Below, piece by piece: positions 9,400-19,397 of a DNA stretch of 64,000 bases. Source of the stretch: Lacinutrix mariniflava (GTDB taxonomy: Bacteria; Bacteroidota; Bacteroidia; Flavobacteriales; Flavobacteriaceae); NCBI RefSeq assembly GCF_001418015.1, contig NZ_LIQG01000027.1, positions 229,501 through 293,500 of the forward strand, written 5' to 3'. The notes beneath the pieces are model-generated. The model made no database searches and was not told where the DNA came from. It saw only the letters and a list, made by a program, of their open reading frames with translations. The stretch's first letter is position 1, and every line of letters begins with the position of its first letter. Position numbers and translations under genes: made by a program.

Positions 9400-11709
9400 A
9401 TGAAAAAAATGATAATATTTTCAGTGTTTTTAACACTAATGGCCTGTGGTAGTAAATCACCAATAAGTACTAGTAGCATTAATGTTGCTAATATTGAAGA
9501 GCTAAATACTGCAATAAAAGACAGTAAGCCTGGAGATAATATTGTTTTAGCAAATGGAGTCTGGAAAGATGTTGAAATTAAATTTATTGGAGAAGGGACA
9601 GAAGAGAGTCCTATAGTTTTAAAAGCAGAGACCGAAGGAGAAGTATTTATAGAAGGTGTGTCTAGTTTAGAAATTAGTGGAAACTATTTAAAAGTGAATG
9701 GTTTGTTTTTTAGAAACGGACATTCGCCTAAAACAAACGTAATAGCTTTTAGAACAAGTAAAAGTAAAGTTGCTAATCATAGTAGCGTGTCAAATTGTGT
9801 TATTTTAGATTTTAATAATTTAGAACGCGATCAAGATAACCTTTGGGTGCAGCTTTATGGTAAGCACAATACATTAGATCATTGTTATATTGCAGGTAAA
9901 ACAAATGGAGGACCAACGGTAAGAGTAGACTTAAAAGGAAATCAAAGTATTAAAAATTACCACCAGATTGTAAATAATCATTTTGGTCCAAGACCAAGAA
10001 AAGGTGGTGCTAGAGGCGAAACAATCCAATTAGGAAGTAGTTTTACTTCCATGTCACCAAGTAATACCACTATTGCAAATAATTTATTTGAAGAATGTAA
10101 TGGCGAAGTAGAAATTATTTCAAGTAAAACCAATTTCAATATTATAAAAAATAATGTGTTTTATAAAAGTGAAGGTTCTGTAGTTACACGTCACGGAAAT
10201 TATGTTACTATCGATGGAAACTATTTTATTGGAGATGGAATAAACGAACAATACGGTGGAATTAGAATTGTTAACACTGGACATTGGGTTATAAATAATC
10301 TTTTCTATAAGCTAAAAGGAAGTAATTTTAGAAGCCCATTAGCAATAATGAATGGTATTCCTAAATCGCCATTAAACCGTTATAATCAAGTGACAGATGT
10401 TGTTGTAGCCTATAATACGTATGTAGATTCTAGTTCGCCTTGGCAGTTTGGAGTAGGAACAAATATCGCACAGTCTGATGTTTTACCAAAATCTGAAATC
10501 CGTTCTGCAAGACCTTTAAGAACTGAGGTTGTTAATAATGTTATATATAATTCTGTTGGAGATGCCAATCCAATTGTTGAGCATGATAAAGCAGATGGTG
10601 TTACTTTTAAAAGTAATATTATATATAATAATGGAGTTGAAATAACAAATGGTCATGGTTTAATTTCTAAAGAATTAAACTTGACAGAAATAGGAAAAGA
10701 GCTTTCAGTGCCAACAACTGGTTTTGATGATGTGGAAATTTATAAAGGATTCGATTTTGAAACCATTACAGATGATTTATTTGGAAATTCGAGAGCAGAT
10801 TCAAATAAAATTGGAGCTATTTTAAATGCTGCAAATGTTAATTTAGATCTTTTAGATAAATCAAAATACGGAACATCTTGGTTTTCTAACGAAGTTGAAA
10901 CTAAAGAAGTAACAACACACAGTGTAAATAATACTAACGAATTAGTGTCAAAGTTAAATGCCGCAAAAAGTGGTGATATTCTTGATTTAAAAGCGGGTTC
11001 TTATACTATTGCGCAATCATTAATTATTAATAAAACAATAACAATTACGTCTAAAGGAAATGCTGAAATTCTTTACACTGGAGCAAAAGAAACTCCAGCT
11101 TTAGAGTTGCATCCTTATGGGAAATTAACTTTAAAAAACATAAAGTTAAAAGGGACGGGTACACAATATGCTGTTGCGAGTTTAAAAAAGAATATGTCTA
11201 ATCATTTTGGATTAGAAGTAACTGATTCTGAAATCAGTAATTTTAATTATGCACTAAAAGTTTATAAACAATCTTTTTCAGAAGAAGTAATATTTAAGAA
11301 TACTTCAATTGTAGATTGTGAAAACGGTTTAGAGCTGTCTGAAGAAACAAATGATAGAGGAGATTATAATGCAGAATATTTTACTATTGATAACTGTACT
11401 TTTAATAATGTAAAGCAGAATGTTGTGGATTATTACAGAGGTGGTTACGATGAGTCTACAATTGGAGGAAATCTTTTATTAACGAACAGTACATTTGTTA
11501 ATTGTGGAGCAAAAGAAAAAAATGGAATTCTTTTAAATCATAGAGGTATTGTAAATGTTGACATTAATAATAACACCTTTAAAAATAATAAAGTTCAGTT
11601 TGTTTCTATTTTATGGGGAGCAAAAAATAATAAAGAGTCAGAAAATAATTTAACGAACTCTGGGAAAATAAAAACAGAAGAAAACTTAGTAATGAAGTTA
11701 ATGTATTAA
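9400..11709 (+). CDS. PL6 alginate lyase (chondroitinase-B fold), lipoprotein
   Basis: This 769-residue secreted lyase acts on alginate or its oligomers by beta-elimination. A lipoprotein signal peptide ends at LMACGS. The PL6 catalytic beta-helix fills about 30-400 and includes NNHFGPRPRKGGARGET, the most recognisable PL6 segment. A second beta-helix module begins near 510 with the same kind of opening seen at residue 30 (ELxxxLxxAKxGDxxxL), so this is a two-domain PL6 like the larger characterised ones. It leads the PL6-PL17-kdgF series and has its own promoter and operator pair 270 bases upstream. Exact preference among M, G and MG blocks cannot be told. Confidence 0.92.
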   Translation: MKKMIIFSVFLTLMACGSKSPISTSSINVANIEELNTAIKDSKPGDNIVLANGVWKDVEIKFIGEGTEESPIVLKAETEGEVFIEGVSSLEISGNYLKVNGLFFRNGHSPKTNVIAFRTSKSKVANHSSVSNCVILDFNNLERDQDNLWVQLYGKHNTLDHCYIAGKTNGGPTVRVDLKGNQSIKNYHQIVNNHFGPRPRKGGARGETIQLGSSFTSMSPSNTTIANNLFEECNGEVEIISSKTNFNIIKNNVFYKSEGSVVTRHGNYVTIDGNYFIGDGINEQYGGIRIVNTGHWVINNLFYKLKGSNFRSPLAIMNGIPKSPLNRYNQVTDVVVAYNTYVDSSSPWQFGVGTNIAQSDVLPKSEIRSARPLRTEVVNNVIYNSVGDANPIVEHDKADGVTFKSNIIYNNGVEITNGHGLISKELNLTEIGKELSVPTTGFDDVEIYKGFDFETITDDLFGNSRADSNKIGAILNAANVNLDLLDKSKYGTSWFSNEVETKEVTTHSVNNTNELVSKLNAAKSGDILDLKAGSYTIAQSLIINKTITITSKGNAEILYTGAKETPALELHPYGKLTLKNIKLKGTGTQYAVASLKKNMSNHFGLEVTDSEISNFNYALKVYKQSFSEEVIFKNTSIVDCENGLELSEETNDRGDYNAEYFTIDNCTFNNVKQNVVDYYRGGYDESTIGGNLLLTNSTFVNCGAKEKNGILLNHRGIVNVDINNNTFKNNKVQFVSILWGAKNNKESENNLTNSGKIKTEENLVMKLMY

Positions 11710-11752
11710 TTCGCTTTTTTTAAGCAAATAATAAAATAGCAACATATTTAGC

Positions 11753-11801
11753 ACAGTCGAAATACTAATAGAAATTTTAGTTTTATTAGTATTCCGACTG
11801 T
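11753..11801 (+). other. Long intergenic hairpin between PL6 and PL17
   Basis: Bases 11753-11770 pair with 11784-11801 in an 18-bp stem with one mismatch and a 13-base loop. There is no T tract after it, so it is not a normal intrinsic terminator. It may be an RNA processing or stabilising element that sets different levels of the two lyase messages. Confidence 0.7.
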
Positions 11802-11863
11802 ACTCAAATTAATGAGTTTTGTGAAATAGTATAATAGAAACAGTCCGTAATAAATAAAATAGT

Positions 11864-14131
11864 ATGAAATTAAAAATAGCCATAGTCATTCTTTTAATGT
11901 TTAGTTTTTCTTGTAAAGAAAAGACGACTACTATTTCAGATGATAAAAAAGAAACATCAACAGCTACATCTCAAGAACATCCTAATTTAATTCTTACAGC
12001 TCAGGGTGTTAAAGATATTAGAGCGCAATTAGGTAATATTCCAATTTTCGATAAAAGCCTAGAAGCAGTAAAGAAGGAGATAGATGCAGAGATATCAGCA
12101 GGAATAGAAGTGCCAATTCCTAAAGATTATTCGGGAGGTTACACGCATGCACGTCACAAAAAAAACTTTGTGGTTTTACAGAAAGCAGGCGTTTTATATC
12201 AAATTTTACAAGACGATAAATATGCAAAGTATGTAAAAGACATGCTAATGGAATACGAGAAAATGTATAAAACATTACCGTTACATCCAAAAACAAGATC
12301 TTATGCAAGAGGTAAATTATTTTGGCAATGTTTAAATGATTCTAATTGGTTAGTGTATGTAAGTCAAGCTTACGATTGTATTTATAATTATTTATCTGAA
12401 GAAGAGCGCAATAAGTTAGAAACAAATTTATTTAGACCATTTGCAGACCATATATCAGTAGATAGTCCTCAGTTTTATCAAAGAGTTCATAATCATAGTA
12501 CTTGGGGAAATGCAGCAGTTGGTATGATTGGTTTAGTAATGAACGATCAAGAATTAATCGATCGTGCTTTATATGGTATTAAAGGTGTAAATTTAGATAC
12601 AAAAGCTAAAGATGATGATGGAGGCTTTTTAAATAAAGATGGAAAAGCAGGTTTTTTAGCAAATATAGAAGAACCTTTTTCTCCAGATGGTTATTATAAC
12701 GAAGGACCTTATTACCAGCGTTATGCAATGTATCCTTTTTTAATTTTTGCTGAAGGATTAAATAATGTTAAACCAGAAATGAAAATTTTTGAATACAAAG
12801 AAGGTGTGCTTTTAAAATCGATTAATGCGCTTCTAAACTTATCAGATGCAGATGGTGATTTCTTTCCACTTAACGATGGGCAAAAAGGAATGTCATATTA
12901 TAATAGCGCTTTAGTGACAGCTGTAGATATCTCTTATCATTTTGGTGATCAAGATCCTGGTTTATTAAGTATTGCATCTAAGCAGGATAAAGTATTGCTA
13001 GACGATTCTGGTTTGGCCGTAGCATTAGGAATTAAAAATGGAAAAGAAGTACCATTTACTAGAAAGTCAATTAACTTATCAGACGGACCAAAAGGAAAAC
13101 AAGGTGGTGTTGGTATTTTAAGAAATGAAGACATTGAGCTTGTGTTTAAATATGCTGCGCAAGGATCTAGTCATGGACATTATGATAAATTATCATATTC
13201 TTTATATGAAGACGGAGAAGAAGTCATTCAGGATTATGGTTTAGCACGTTTTGTAAATATTGAGCAAAAAGGTGGTGGAAATTATCTTAAAGAAAATAAG
13301 ACTTGGGCAAAGCAAACCATAGCACATAATACAGTAACTCAAAATGAAACCTCTCATTTTACTGGGAAATATGAAATTGGAAGTAAGCATCATTCTGTTT
13401 TAAATTATTTTTCTTCTGAAAATGAACAAGTTCAAGTAGCCAGTGCTAAAGAAGAAAATGCATATCCTGGAACAGAGATGATCCGTACTATGGCTATTAT
13501 TAAAGATGAAGATTTCGAGAAGCCATATGTTTTAGATGTTATGAAAATAGCTTCGAAAACAGTTAATAAATACGATTTTCCTTATTACTTTTTAGGGCAA
13601 GTTTTAAATACTAATTTTGATTATAAAACACCAGAAACATTAAAGATATTAGGAAGTAAAAATGGGTATCAACACTTATTTGTTGAAGGTTCTGCAAGAG
13701 CAACATCAGCAAACAGTAAATTGTCTTGGTTAAATAAAGGTAAATTTTACAGTTTAACAACAGTAACAGATAATAATGACGAATTACTATTTACACGAAT
13801 AGGAGCAAATGACCCAGAGTTTAATTTACGTAGAGAAGCAGCATTAATGTTGAGAAGAAAGAACACAAAAAACACGCTTTTTGTAACAGCAATAGAGGCA
13901 CATGGTAGTTATAATGTTGTTTCAGAATCTGCAATTAATTCTAAAAGTAATATTAAAGAATTAAAAGTTGTTTTAGATACTCAAGATTATACGGCTATTT
14001 CAATGACTACTGTAAAGGGAAGTACAAGGTTGTTTATTACTGCAAATACAAACGCTTCAAGAGAGGCAAGTCATACATTAAAAATAAACGAAAAGAACTA
14101 CACTTGGACAGGTTCTTATTATTACAAATAA
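11864..14131 (+). CDS. PL17 oligoalginate lyase (exo-type), lipoprotein
   Basis: This 755-residue protein releases unsaturated monouronates from alginate oligomers. A lipoprotein signal peptide ends at FSFSCKE. An alpha-toroid domain (about 60-380) carries HNHSTWGNAAVGM, whose Asn-His is typical of the PL17 catalytic centre, and YNEGPYYQRYAMYP with the tyrosine region. The heparinase II/III-like beta-sheet domain (about 400-700) includes GSSHGHYDKLSY. It follows PL6 by 154 bases and precedes kdgF by 22 bases, so its product is passed to KdgF. It probably faces the periplasm. Confidence 0.93.
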   Translation: MKLKIAIVILLMFSFSCKEKTTTISDDKKETSTATSQEHPNLILTAQGVKDIRAQLGNIPIFDKSLEAVKKEIDAEISAGIEVPIPKDYSGGYTHARHKKNFVVLQKAGVLYQILQDDKYAKYVKDMLMEYEKMYKTLPLHPKTRSYARGKLFWQCLNDSNWLVYVSQAYDCIYNYLSEEERNKLETNLFRPFADHISVDSPQFYQRVHNHSTWGNAAVGMIGLVMNDQELIDRALYGIKGVNLDTKAKDDDGGFLNKDGKAGFLANIEEPFSPDGYYNEGPYYQRYAMYPFLIFAEGLNNVKPEMKIFEYKEGVLLKSINALLNLSDADGDFFPLNDGQKGMSYYNSALVTAVDISYHFGDQDPGLLSIASKQDKVLLDDSGLAVALGIKNGKEVPFTRKSINLSDGPKGKQGGVGILRNEDIELVFKYAAQGSSHGHYDKLSYSLYEDGEEVIQDYGLARFVNIEQKGGGNYLKENKTWAKQTIAHNTVTQNETSHFTGKYEIGSKHHSVLNYFSSENEQVQVASAKEENAYPGTEMIRTMAIIKDEDFEKPYVLDVMKIASKTVNKYDFPYYFLGQVLNTNFDYKTPETLKILGSKNGYQHLFVEGSARATSANSKLSWLNKGKFYSLTTVTDNNDELLFTRIGANDPEFNLRREAALMLRRKNTKNTLFVTAIEAHGSYNVVSESAINSKSNIKELKVVLDTQDYTAISMTTVKGSTRLFITANTNASREASHTLKINEKNYTWTGSYYYK

Positions 14132-14153
14132 AATAATTCTAAAATAGAATACA

Positions 14154-14528
14154 ATGAATAGATTTAGTGAAAAGTACGTTATAGCAAAAGAATTGGAATG
14201 GGAAAACCTTGGAGGAGGAGTCTCTAGAAAGTTTTTAGGTTACGATAATCAAATTATGATGGTAAGTGTGAAGTTTGATAAAGGAGCATTAGGAGCGCCA
14301 CATCAACATTTTCACACACAAGCTACGTATTGTGTTTCCGGTAAATTTGAATTTGAAATTGATGGAGAAAAGAAAATCGTAGAAGCAGGTGATGGTGTTT
14401 ATATTGAGCCTAATTTACTACATAGTGCAGTATGTCTTGAGGAAGGGCAGTTAATTGACACTTTTAGTCCAGTAAGAGAAGATTTCTTAACTGGTGAAGG
14501 TCTATCTTACTTTGGAGATAAGTCTTAA
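14154..14528 (+). CDS. kdgF: KdgF-like cupin, unsaturated uronate linearisation
   Basis: This 124-residue single-domain cupin speeds the conversion of the unsaturated monouronate produced by alginate or pectin lyases into linear 4-deoxy-5-ketouronate (DEH). Metal-ligand positions are visible as H50, H52, Q56 and H90, and the conserved C-terminal DxFxPxR (D102, F104, R108) expected of KdgF is present. No signal peptide is visible. It directly follows the PL17 gene, exactly where its substrate is produced. Confidence 0.92.
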   Translation: MNRFSEKYVIAKELEWENLGGGVSRKFLGYDNQIMMVSVKFDKGALGAPHQHFHTQATYCVSGKFEFEIDGEKKIVEAGDGVYIEPNLLHSAVCLEEGQLIDTFSPVREDFLTGEGLSYFGDKS

Positions 14529-14663
14529 GTGTAAAAGCTAACTACTTAATAAATATTTTAAATAAATATTAATTTAATGAAGTAGACCTAATGTTATAGA
14601 GATTGATGTAAATGTTTGCTATTTTAACTTAAAAATATGCTCATTTAACATATAAATTTTACT

Positions 14664-14673
14664 ACAACGTTGT
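14664..14673. promoter_or_regulatory. ACAACGTTGT palindrome over the -33 box of SusC1
   Basis: This is a perfect 10-bp palindrome with a central CG, the general form of LacI-family operators. It covers the -33 TTG. SusC2 has a near-copy (AAACGTTGT) at the same place, while the PL6 promoter lacks it. Confidence 0.4.
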
Positions 14674-14720
14674 AATTAACAAAATTTTATATATATTTGG
14701 TTGACCAGATTGGTAAACCA
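14670..14720 (+). promoter_or_regulatory. Alginate-regulon promoter with double GntR operator (SusC1 operon)
   Basis: TTG at 14670-14672, a 19-bp spacer and TATATTTG at 14692-14699 form the promoter. TGGTTGACCA (14698-14707) and TGGTAAACCA (14711-14720) are the operators, again 13 bp apart and again with the first starting in the -7 box. The arrangement is base-for-base the same as before PL6 and SusC2, apart from TG in place of AA in the centre of the first site. Confidence 0.87.
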
Positions 14721-14746
14721 ATATTTTGAATACTGTTTTTACAATA

Positions 14747-14780
14747 AAAAAAAGAACAGTTTTATAGCTGTTCTTTTTTT
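14747..14780 (+). terminator. Terminator-like hairpin in the SusC1 leader
   Basis: A 13-bp stem ending in GAACAG/CTGTTC with an 8-base loop runs directly into seven T. By form it is a complete intrinsic terminator, but it lies about 27 bases after the operators and 73 bases before the SusC1 start codon. It could attenuate the operon. Confidence 0.75.
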
Positions 14781-14781
14781 G

Positions 14782-14809
14782 GAATACTATTTCCTAAAAA
14801 ATAGTATTC
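14782..14809 (+). other. Second leader hairpin before SusC1
   Basis: GAATACTATTT (14782-14792) pairs perfectly with AAATAGTATTC (14799-14809) around a 6-base loop. It stands immediately after the terminator-like hairpin. SusC2 has a weaker hairpin with a related TACT arm at the matching place. Confidence 0.6.
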
Positions 14810-14852
14810 TCAAGGCATTTTAACTAACTAAATTAACAATTAATAAAAAATT

Positions 14853-17800
14853 ATGAATTTAAAAGCTAAATCGGCATTTTTTGCTATACTTTTTATGTGC
14901 ATGTCTGCTTTTGCACAAGAAAACTTAATCGTTAAAGGACAAGTAGTGTCAGCATTAGATAATATGCCGCTTCCTGGAGTAAACGTAATTGTGGCTGGGT
15001 CAAGCAATGGAACAAGCACAGATTTTGATGGAAATTATCAAATTACTGCAAAAGAAGGAGAGGTTCTTCATTTTTCGTTTATAGGCTTTGAAACAAAACT
15101 TGTACCAGTCACAAACCAAAGAACTTTAAATGTTTTATTAGTAGAGGATGCTAATCAACTAGATGAGGTTGTTGTAATAGGATATGGAACACAAAAGAAA
15201 AGTCACTTAACTGGTGCTATCTCTAAAGTAACAAATGAGACTTTAGATCAAATAGCAGTAGCAAGAGTAGATGAAGCTTTAGTTGGTCAAGTCTCAGGTG
15301 TTAATGTTCAAGCAACAGAAGGGGAAGCAGGTTCTGCTCCAACTATTACTATTCGTGGAGCGGGTTCTATTTCAGGCAGTTCTTCTCCATTAATTGTTGT
15401 GGATGGTTTAGCTGTTGATAACGACTTTTTAGGGTCTTTAGATATGAATGAAGTCGCTTCTTTTGAGGTTTTAAAAGATGCAGCATCTGCAGCAATATAT
15501 GGGTCAAGAGGAGCTAATGGTATAATAATGATTACCACCAAACAAGGTAAAGAAGGAGAAACTAAATTTACTTACAATACGTTTACAGGTTTTAAAGAGG
15601 CAATACAAAGTGAGGCTTATTATATTACACTTGCAGAATCTGCGGAGTTTGAGCTTGCTCAAACAGGTTCATTGTCAAGTCAAACACAGTATAAGCAGTT
15701 GTTAGGAGTAGATAATCCTTGGCAGAATATTATTTTTGATGGTGGTCAAATAAAATCACACTCCCTTAGTGCAAGAGGAGGTAGTGATAAAACAAAATAT
15801 GCGGCCACATTTGGTTATACGCATGATGAGGGTGTTTTGTTAACAGATGATTATAAAAAGTATAACCTAAGATTAAAAATAGATACTAAGGTTAATGATA
15901 AATTGTCTTTTGGAGCAAGTATTGCACCATCTATAACTAATAAAAGACGATTTGACGGCTCAACGCACGATATTTTAAGACAGCCATCTTGGTTGCCACT
16001 TTATCATGACGCAAATACAATACAATATGTTAACCAAGGAGCAATAGGAGAAGATGGATTGCCTTACGATGTACAAATAGGTGACTATGCGCTTCAAGGG
16101 CATTTTGACGGATACGATTTAGATGGAGATCCAAGTACTAACGGTATTAATATTTCTAGTACAGGAAATACAAATCCTGGAGCTAAAGTTTTAGAGCGTC
16201 ATCGTACGGAAGATAGATTTAAAATATTTGGTAGCATGTATGCTAAGTATAAGATAACGGATGGTTTAAGCTTTAGAACATCTTTCGCAGGAGATCTTCA
16301 AAACACAGAAAATAGAAGATGGCAAGGTGTGCTTGCTAGTAGAAATGGTGCTAGTGCTGCTCAATTAGATTTGTCTAGTCAAAATAGAATGCACCTTGTA
16401 ACAGATAATTATTTTACTTATGATAAGACGTTTGGAAATCATGAAATAAGTGCATTATTGGGTATGAATGCGGAGACATGGGATGTTAAATTTGATGCCG
16501 TAAGAGGTACGGGTTATGATTCGGATGTTTTGCAAACAATATCAGGAGCTTCAACAATTGCTCTAGCGGAATCTGAAGAATATGAATACAGTTTAATAGG
16601 CTATTTTGCTCGATTTAATTATGCGTATGACAATAAGTATTTTGCATCTCTAAGCTATAGAAGAGATGGGAATTCTCGATTAGGTTCAAATTCTAAATAT
16701 GGAGATTTTCCTGCCCTATCTGCCGGTTGGAATGTAAGTAATGAATCTTTTTTAGAAGATAGTAATTTTGTTAGTAATTTTAAATTAAGATTAAGTTATG
16801 GTTTTACCGGTAATGCAGCTATCGATACTAATAGTAATATTATCGATAATTACGCTTACTTGTCTTTACTAGAGTCTTCAACAGCAGTTATAGACGGTGT
16901 TGTTACAAATGGATTTAACCCTATAAATATTGCAAATCCAAATTTAGAATGGGAACGTTTAGAAGAAATTAATCCAGGTGTCGATTTTGGTTTTTTCAAC
17001 AATGTTGTTTCTGGTTCATTTGATTATTATAAAAGGACTAGTGATAAATTAATTATCTCAAACCCTATTTCAGGAACAACTGGTTTTTCAGAGGCGCTAC
17101 AAAATCTTGGTAAAGTTCAAAATACAGGATTTGAATTAGAGTTAAGAACACGTAACATTTCTAAAGAGAAATTTAAGTGGTCAAGTACTTTTCTTGCAAC
17201 AAGAAATAAAAATGAGTTATTAGATTTTGCAGATTCAAACGGGCAAATCCTGAATGTCGACGATAAACGAGCTGCAGAATGGATTAACCTAGTTGGTAAT
17301 CCTATCTCTTCTTTTTATGGTTGGGTTGTAGAAAGCGAAATACCAGTAGAGTTTATTAATAATCCATACACACCAATTGGTAACGAAGCAAAAGATGTTT
17401 ATGTAAAAGATTTAAATGGCGATGGAGTTATAGATGATGATGATAAAACTATCCTTGGAGATCCTTATCCAGATCTTATTTGGAGTTTTACAAATGATTT
17501 TAAAATTGGGGATTTTGATGTGAGTTTTATGTTTCAAGGAAGTCATGGTGCAGAAGTTAGAAATATTGCAGATCAATATATATTTAACTATTTTGATACC
17601 ACAGGAGCAACAGATTTTATTTCAACAACACCTAATCAGGAGTTTACAAGAAAGAAAATATTTACAGACGCAATAATTCAAGATGCATCGTATGTTGCAT
17701 TACGTAATGTTAATATAGGTTATAATTTTTCAGACGATGTAATTTCAGCATTAGGTATTTTTACTAAAGCTAGAGTTTATGCAACTGGTCAAAACTTATT

Positions 17801-17936
17801 ATATTTTACGGCAGATGACTATACTGGTTTTAATCCAGAGTCTATTCAAACAACAAGTCCAACAACTTATGGTTACCAAAGAGGTGGATCTCCAATTGCG
17901 AGAACAATTTCTCTTGGTTTAAATTTAGAATTTTAA
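14853..17936 (+). CDS. SusC/RagA-type TonB-dependent outer membrane transporter 1
   Basis: This 1027-residue outer membrane transporter imports oligosaccharides, here most likely alginate oligomers. In order it shows a signal peptide ending AFAQ, a carboxypeptidase-regulatory-like domain (about 27-105), a TonB-box region around DEVVVIGYGTQKK, a plug domain (about 115-230) and a barrel ending in the aromatic C-terminus LGLNLEF. Its first 30 residues are nearly the same as those of SusC2. It is followed 11 bases later by its SusD partner, which forms the lid of the complex. Confidence 0.94.
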   Translation: MNLKAKSAFFAILFMCMSAFAQENLIVKGQVVSALDNMPLPGVNVIVAGSSNGTSTDFDGNYQITAKEGEVLHFSFIGFETKLVPVTNQRTLNVLLVEDANQLDEVVVIGYGTQKKSHLTGAISKVTNETLDQIAVARVDEALVGQVSGVNVQATEGEAGSAPTITIRGAGSISGSSSPLIVVDGLAVDNDFLGSLDMNEVASFEVLKDAASAAIYGSRGANGIIMITTKQGKEGETKFTYNTFTGFKEAIQSEAYYITLAESAEFELAQTGSLSSQTQYKQLLGVDNPWQNIIFDGGQIKSHSLSARGGSDKTKYAATFGYTHDEGVLLTDDYKKYNLRLKIDTKVNDKLSFGASIAPSITNKRRFDGSTHDILRQPSWLPLYHDANTIQYVNQGAIGEDGLPYDVQIGDYALQGHFDGYDLDGDPSTNGINISSTGNTNPGAKVLERHRTEDRFKIFGSMYAKYKITDGLSFRTSFAGDLQNTENRRWQGVLASRNGASAAQLDLSSQNRMHLVTDNYFTYDKTFGNHEISALLGMNAETWDVKFDAVRGTGYDSDVLQTISGASTIALAESEEYEYSLIGYFARFNYAYDNKYFASLSYRRDGNSRLGSNSKYGDFPALSAGWNVSNESFLEDSNFVSNFKLRLSYGFTGNAAIDTNSNIIDNYAYLSLLESSTAVIDGVVTNGFNPINIANPNLEWERLEEINPGVDFGFFNNVVSGSFDYYKRTSDKLIISNPISGTTGFSEALQNLGKVQNTGFELELRTRNISKEKFKWSSTFLATRNKNELLDFADSNGQILNVDDKRAAEWINLVGNPISSFYGWVVESEIPVEFINNPYTPIGNEAKDVYVKDLNGDGVIDDDDKTILGDPYPDLIWSFTNDFKIGDFDVSFMFQGSHGAEVRNIADQYIFNYFDTTGATDFISTTPNQEFTRKKIFTDAIIQDASYVALRNVNIGYNFSDDVISALGIFTKARVYATGQNLLYFTADDYTGFNPESIQTTSPTTYGYQRGGSPIARTISLGLNLEF

Positions 17937-17947
17937 TATAAAATATT

Positions 17948-19381
17948 ATGAAAAACATAAAAAACATATTACTGTTTTTAATAGTGGTCGTTGCATCTTC
18001 TTGTGGTGCAGATTTTTTGTCACCAGAACCTACTTCGGCAATAAGTGCTGAAGATTATTATACAACAGAAGTACAATTAGAATCTGCGGTTATTAACATG
18101 TACGATGCTATACAAGGAGTTAATGCTTTCGCTTTTTCTAGTACAAGTTTAAACCATGGTGTTCAAATAGAGTTTTATCTAACCGAAATGCGTAGCGATA
18201 ATACAAGAACAAAAAGTGGAGGAGGTTTGCCTCAGGAACTTGTGATTTATGATGCAGCTGCAACAAATACATTTGTTGGTGATTACTATAGAAGTTTCTA
18301 TAATGTAATTTTTAGAGCGAATACAGTTTTAGCTAATTTAGGAGTTGCATCCGAAGAGAATTCTGCAAACATAGAAGCCGAAGCGAAGTTTGTTCGCGCT
18401 TATGCTTATTTTAACCTAGTAAGACTTTATGGAGATATTCCGTTAGTAGAAAGTATTATTGGTATAGAGGATACTGAAATTCAATTTAATAGAGTTGCAG
18501 CGAGTGAGGTTTACGACCTAATAATAAGCGATTTAGAAACGGCTGTGTCTGGCTTAGATAATACTCATAAATTTAGAGCTTCTAAAGCCGCAGCACAAAC
18601 GACATTGGCAAAAGTGTATTTAACACTTGGAACAGAATATCTTTTAGCTCAGCAATTATTAGAAGATGTAATGATTAGCGGTTATGCTTTAGAACCTAAC
18701 TTTAAAGACGTCTTTTACAATGAAGGAAATGATGAAATTATTTTTGCTATCGGTTTTGAATCAGATAACTCAAACGATAGTCAAGATTTTTCTTCAGAAT
18801 GGTTAAATGGAGTCGGTAGATCATCAGGTGTTAACTATGTTACAGATGAAGCTAAAGTTGTCATAGACGCACTTGGAGGTAATAGAAAAGAGTATTCTTA
18901 TAGAACAGATGTTGCCGAACCATCACAAAGTCAAGTTGTAAAATATTTACCGAATGGAGATAATTCTTTAGATATTGAACCAACATCAGCAAATGCAAGA
19001 CTCGCAGGAAACGATTTTATTGTTTTAAGATATTCAGATGTTCTTTTACTTCATGTAGAAGCTATAATGGCAGGAGGTAATAGTACATCAGTACAAACCG
19101 CTCTAGATTCTTTTGAATTAGTAAGGTTAAGAGCTGGATTGTTAGGAGATGATGATAATTCAATTACAAAACAAGAACTGTTAGACGAGCGTCGTGTAGA
19201 ACTTGCTTTTGAAAACCATCGCTTCTTTGATTTAATAAGATTTGGTGAAGCAATGAACGTGCTTTCTGATTATTCAACAAACAATGGCTATAATTTTTCA
19301 TCTACAGATTTGTTATTACCTATTCCACAAGGTGAAATAAATTTAAGTAATGGTGCTATGCAGCAAAACCCAGGGTATTAA
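17948..19381 (+). CDS. SusD/RagB-type surface lipoprotein 1
   Basis: This 477-residue SusD homologue caps the SusC1 barrel and binds oligosaccharide at the cell surface. The lipoprotein signal ends VASSCGAD. TPR-like helices (RAYAYFNLVRLYGDIPL, about 145-165) and the C-terminal RagB motif (LDERRVELAFENHRFFDLIRFG) are present, and the protein ends in QQNPGY, as is usual for this family. Its direct linkage to the PKD lipoprotein and PL7 suggests that this SusCD pair handles the first products of PL7. Confidence 0.94.
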   Translation: MKNIKNILLFLIVVVASSCGADFLSPEPTSAISAEDYYTTEVQLESAVINMYDAIQGVNAFAFSSTSLNHGVQIEFYLTEMRSDNTRTKSGGGLPQELVIYDAAATNTFVGDYYRSFYNVIFRANTVLANLGVASEENSANIEAEAKFVRAYAYFNLVRLYGDIPLVESIIGIEDTEIQFNRVAASEVYDLIISDLETAVSGLDNTHKFRASKAAAQTTLAKVYLTLGTEYLLAQQLLEDVMISGYALEPNFKDVFYNEGNDEIIFAIGFESDNSNDSQDFSSEWLNGVGRSSGVNYVTDEAKVVIDALGGNRKEYSYRTDVAEPSQSQVVKYLPNGDNSLDIEPTSANARLAGNDFIVLRYSDVLLLHVEAIMAGGNSTSVQTALDSFELVRLRAGLLGDDDNSITKQELLDERRVELAFENHRFFDLIRFGEAMNVLSDYSTNNGYNFSSTDLLLPIPQGEINLSNGAMQQNPGY

Positions 19382-19397
19382 TTTAATTATTAAAATA

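Larger units (their letters stand above)
14529..14852 (+). other. Intergenic leader of the SusC1 operon
   Basis: This 324-bp gap holds the SusC1 promoter with double operator (14670-14720), a terminator-like hairpin (14747-14780) and a second hairpin (14782-14809). The first 110 bases are very AT-rich and show no terminator for kdgF that I can recognise. Confidence 0.75.

Noticed and set aside
14747-14809. Known riboswitch in the SusC1 leader
   Set aside because: Two simple hairpins are visible but none of the conserved cores of riboswitch classes that I know.
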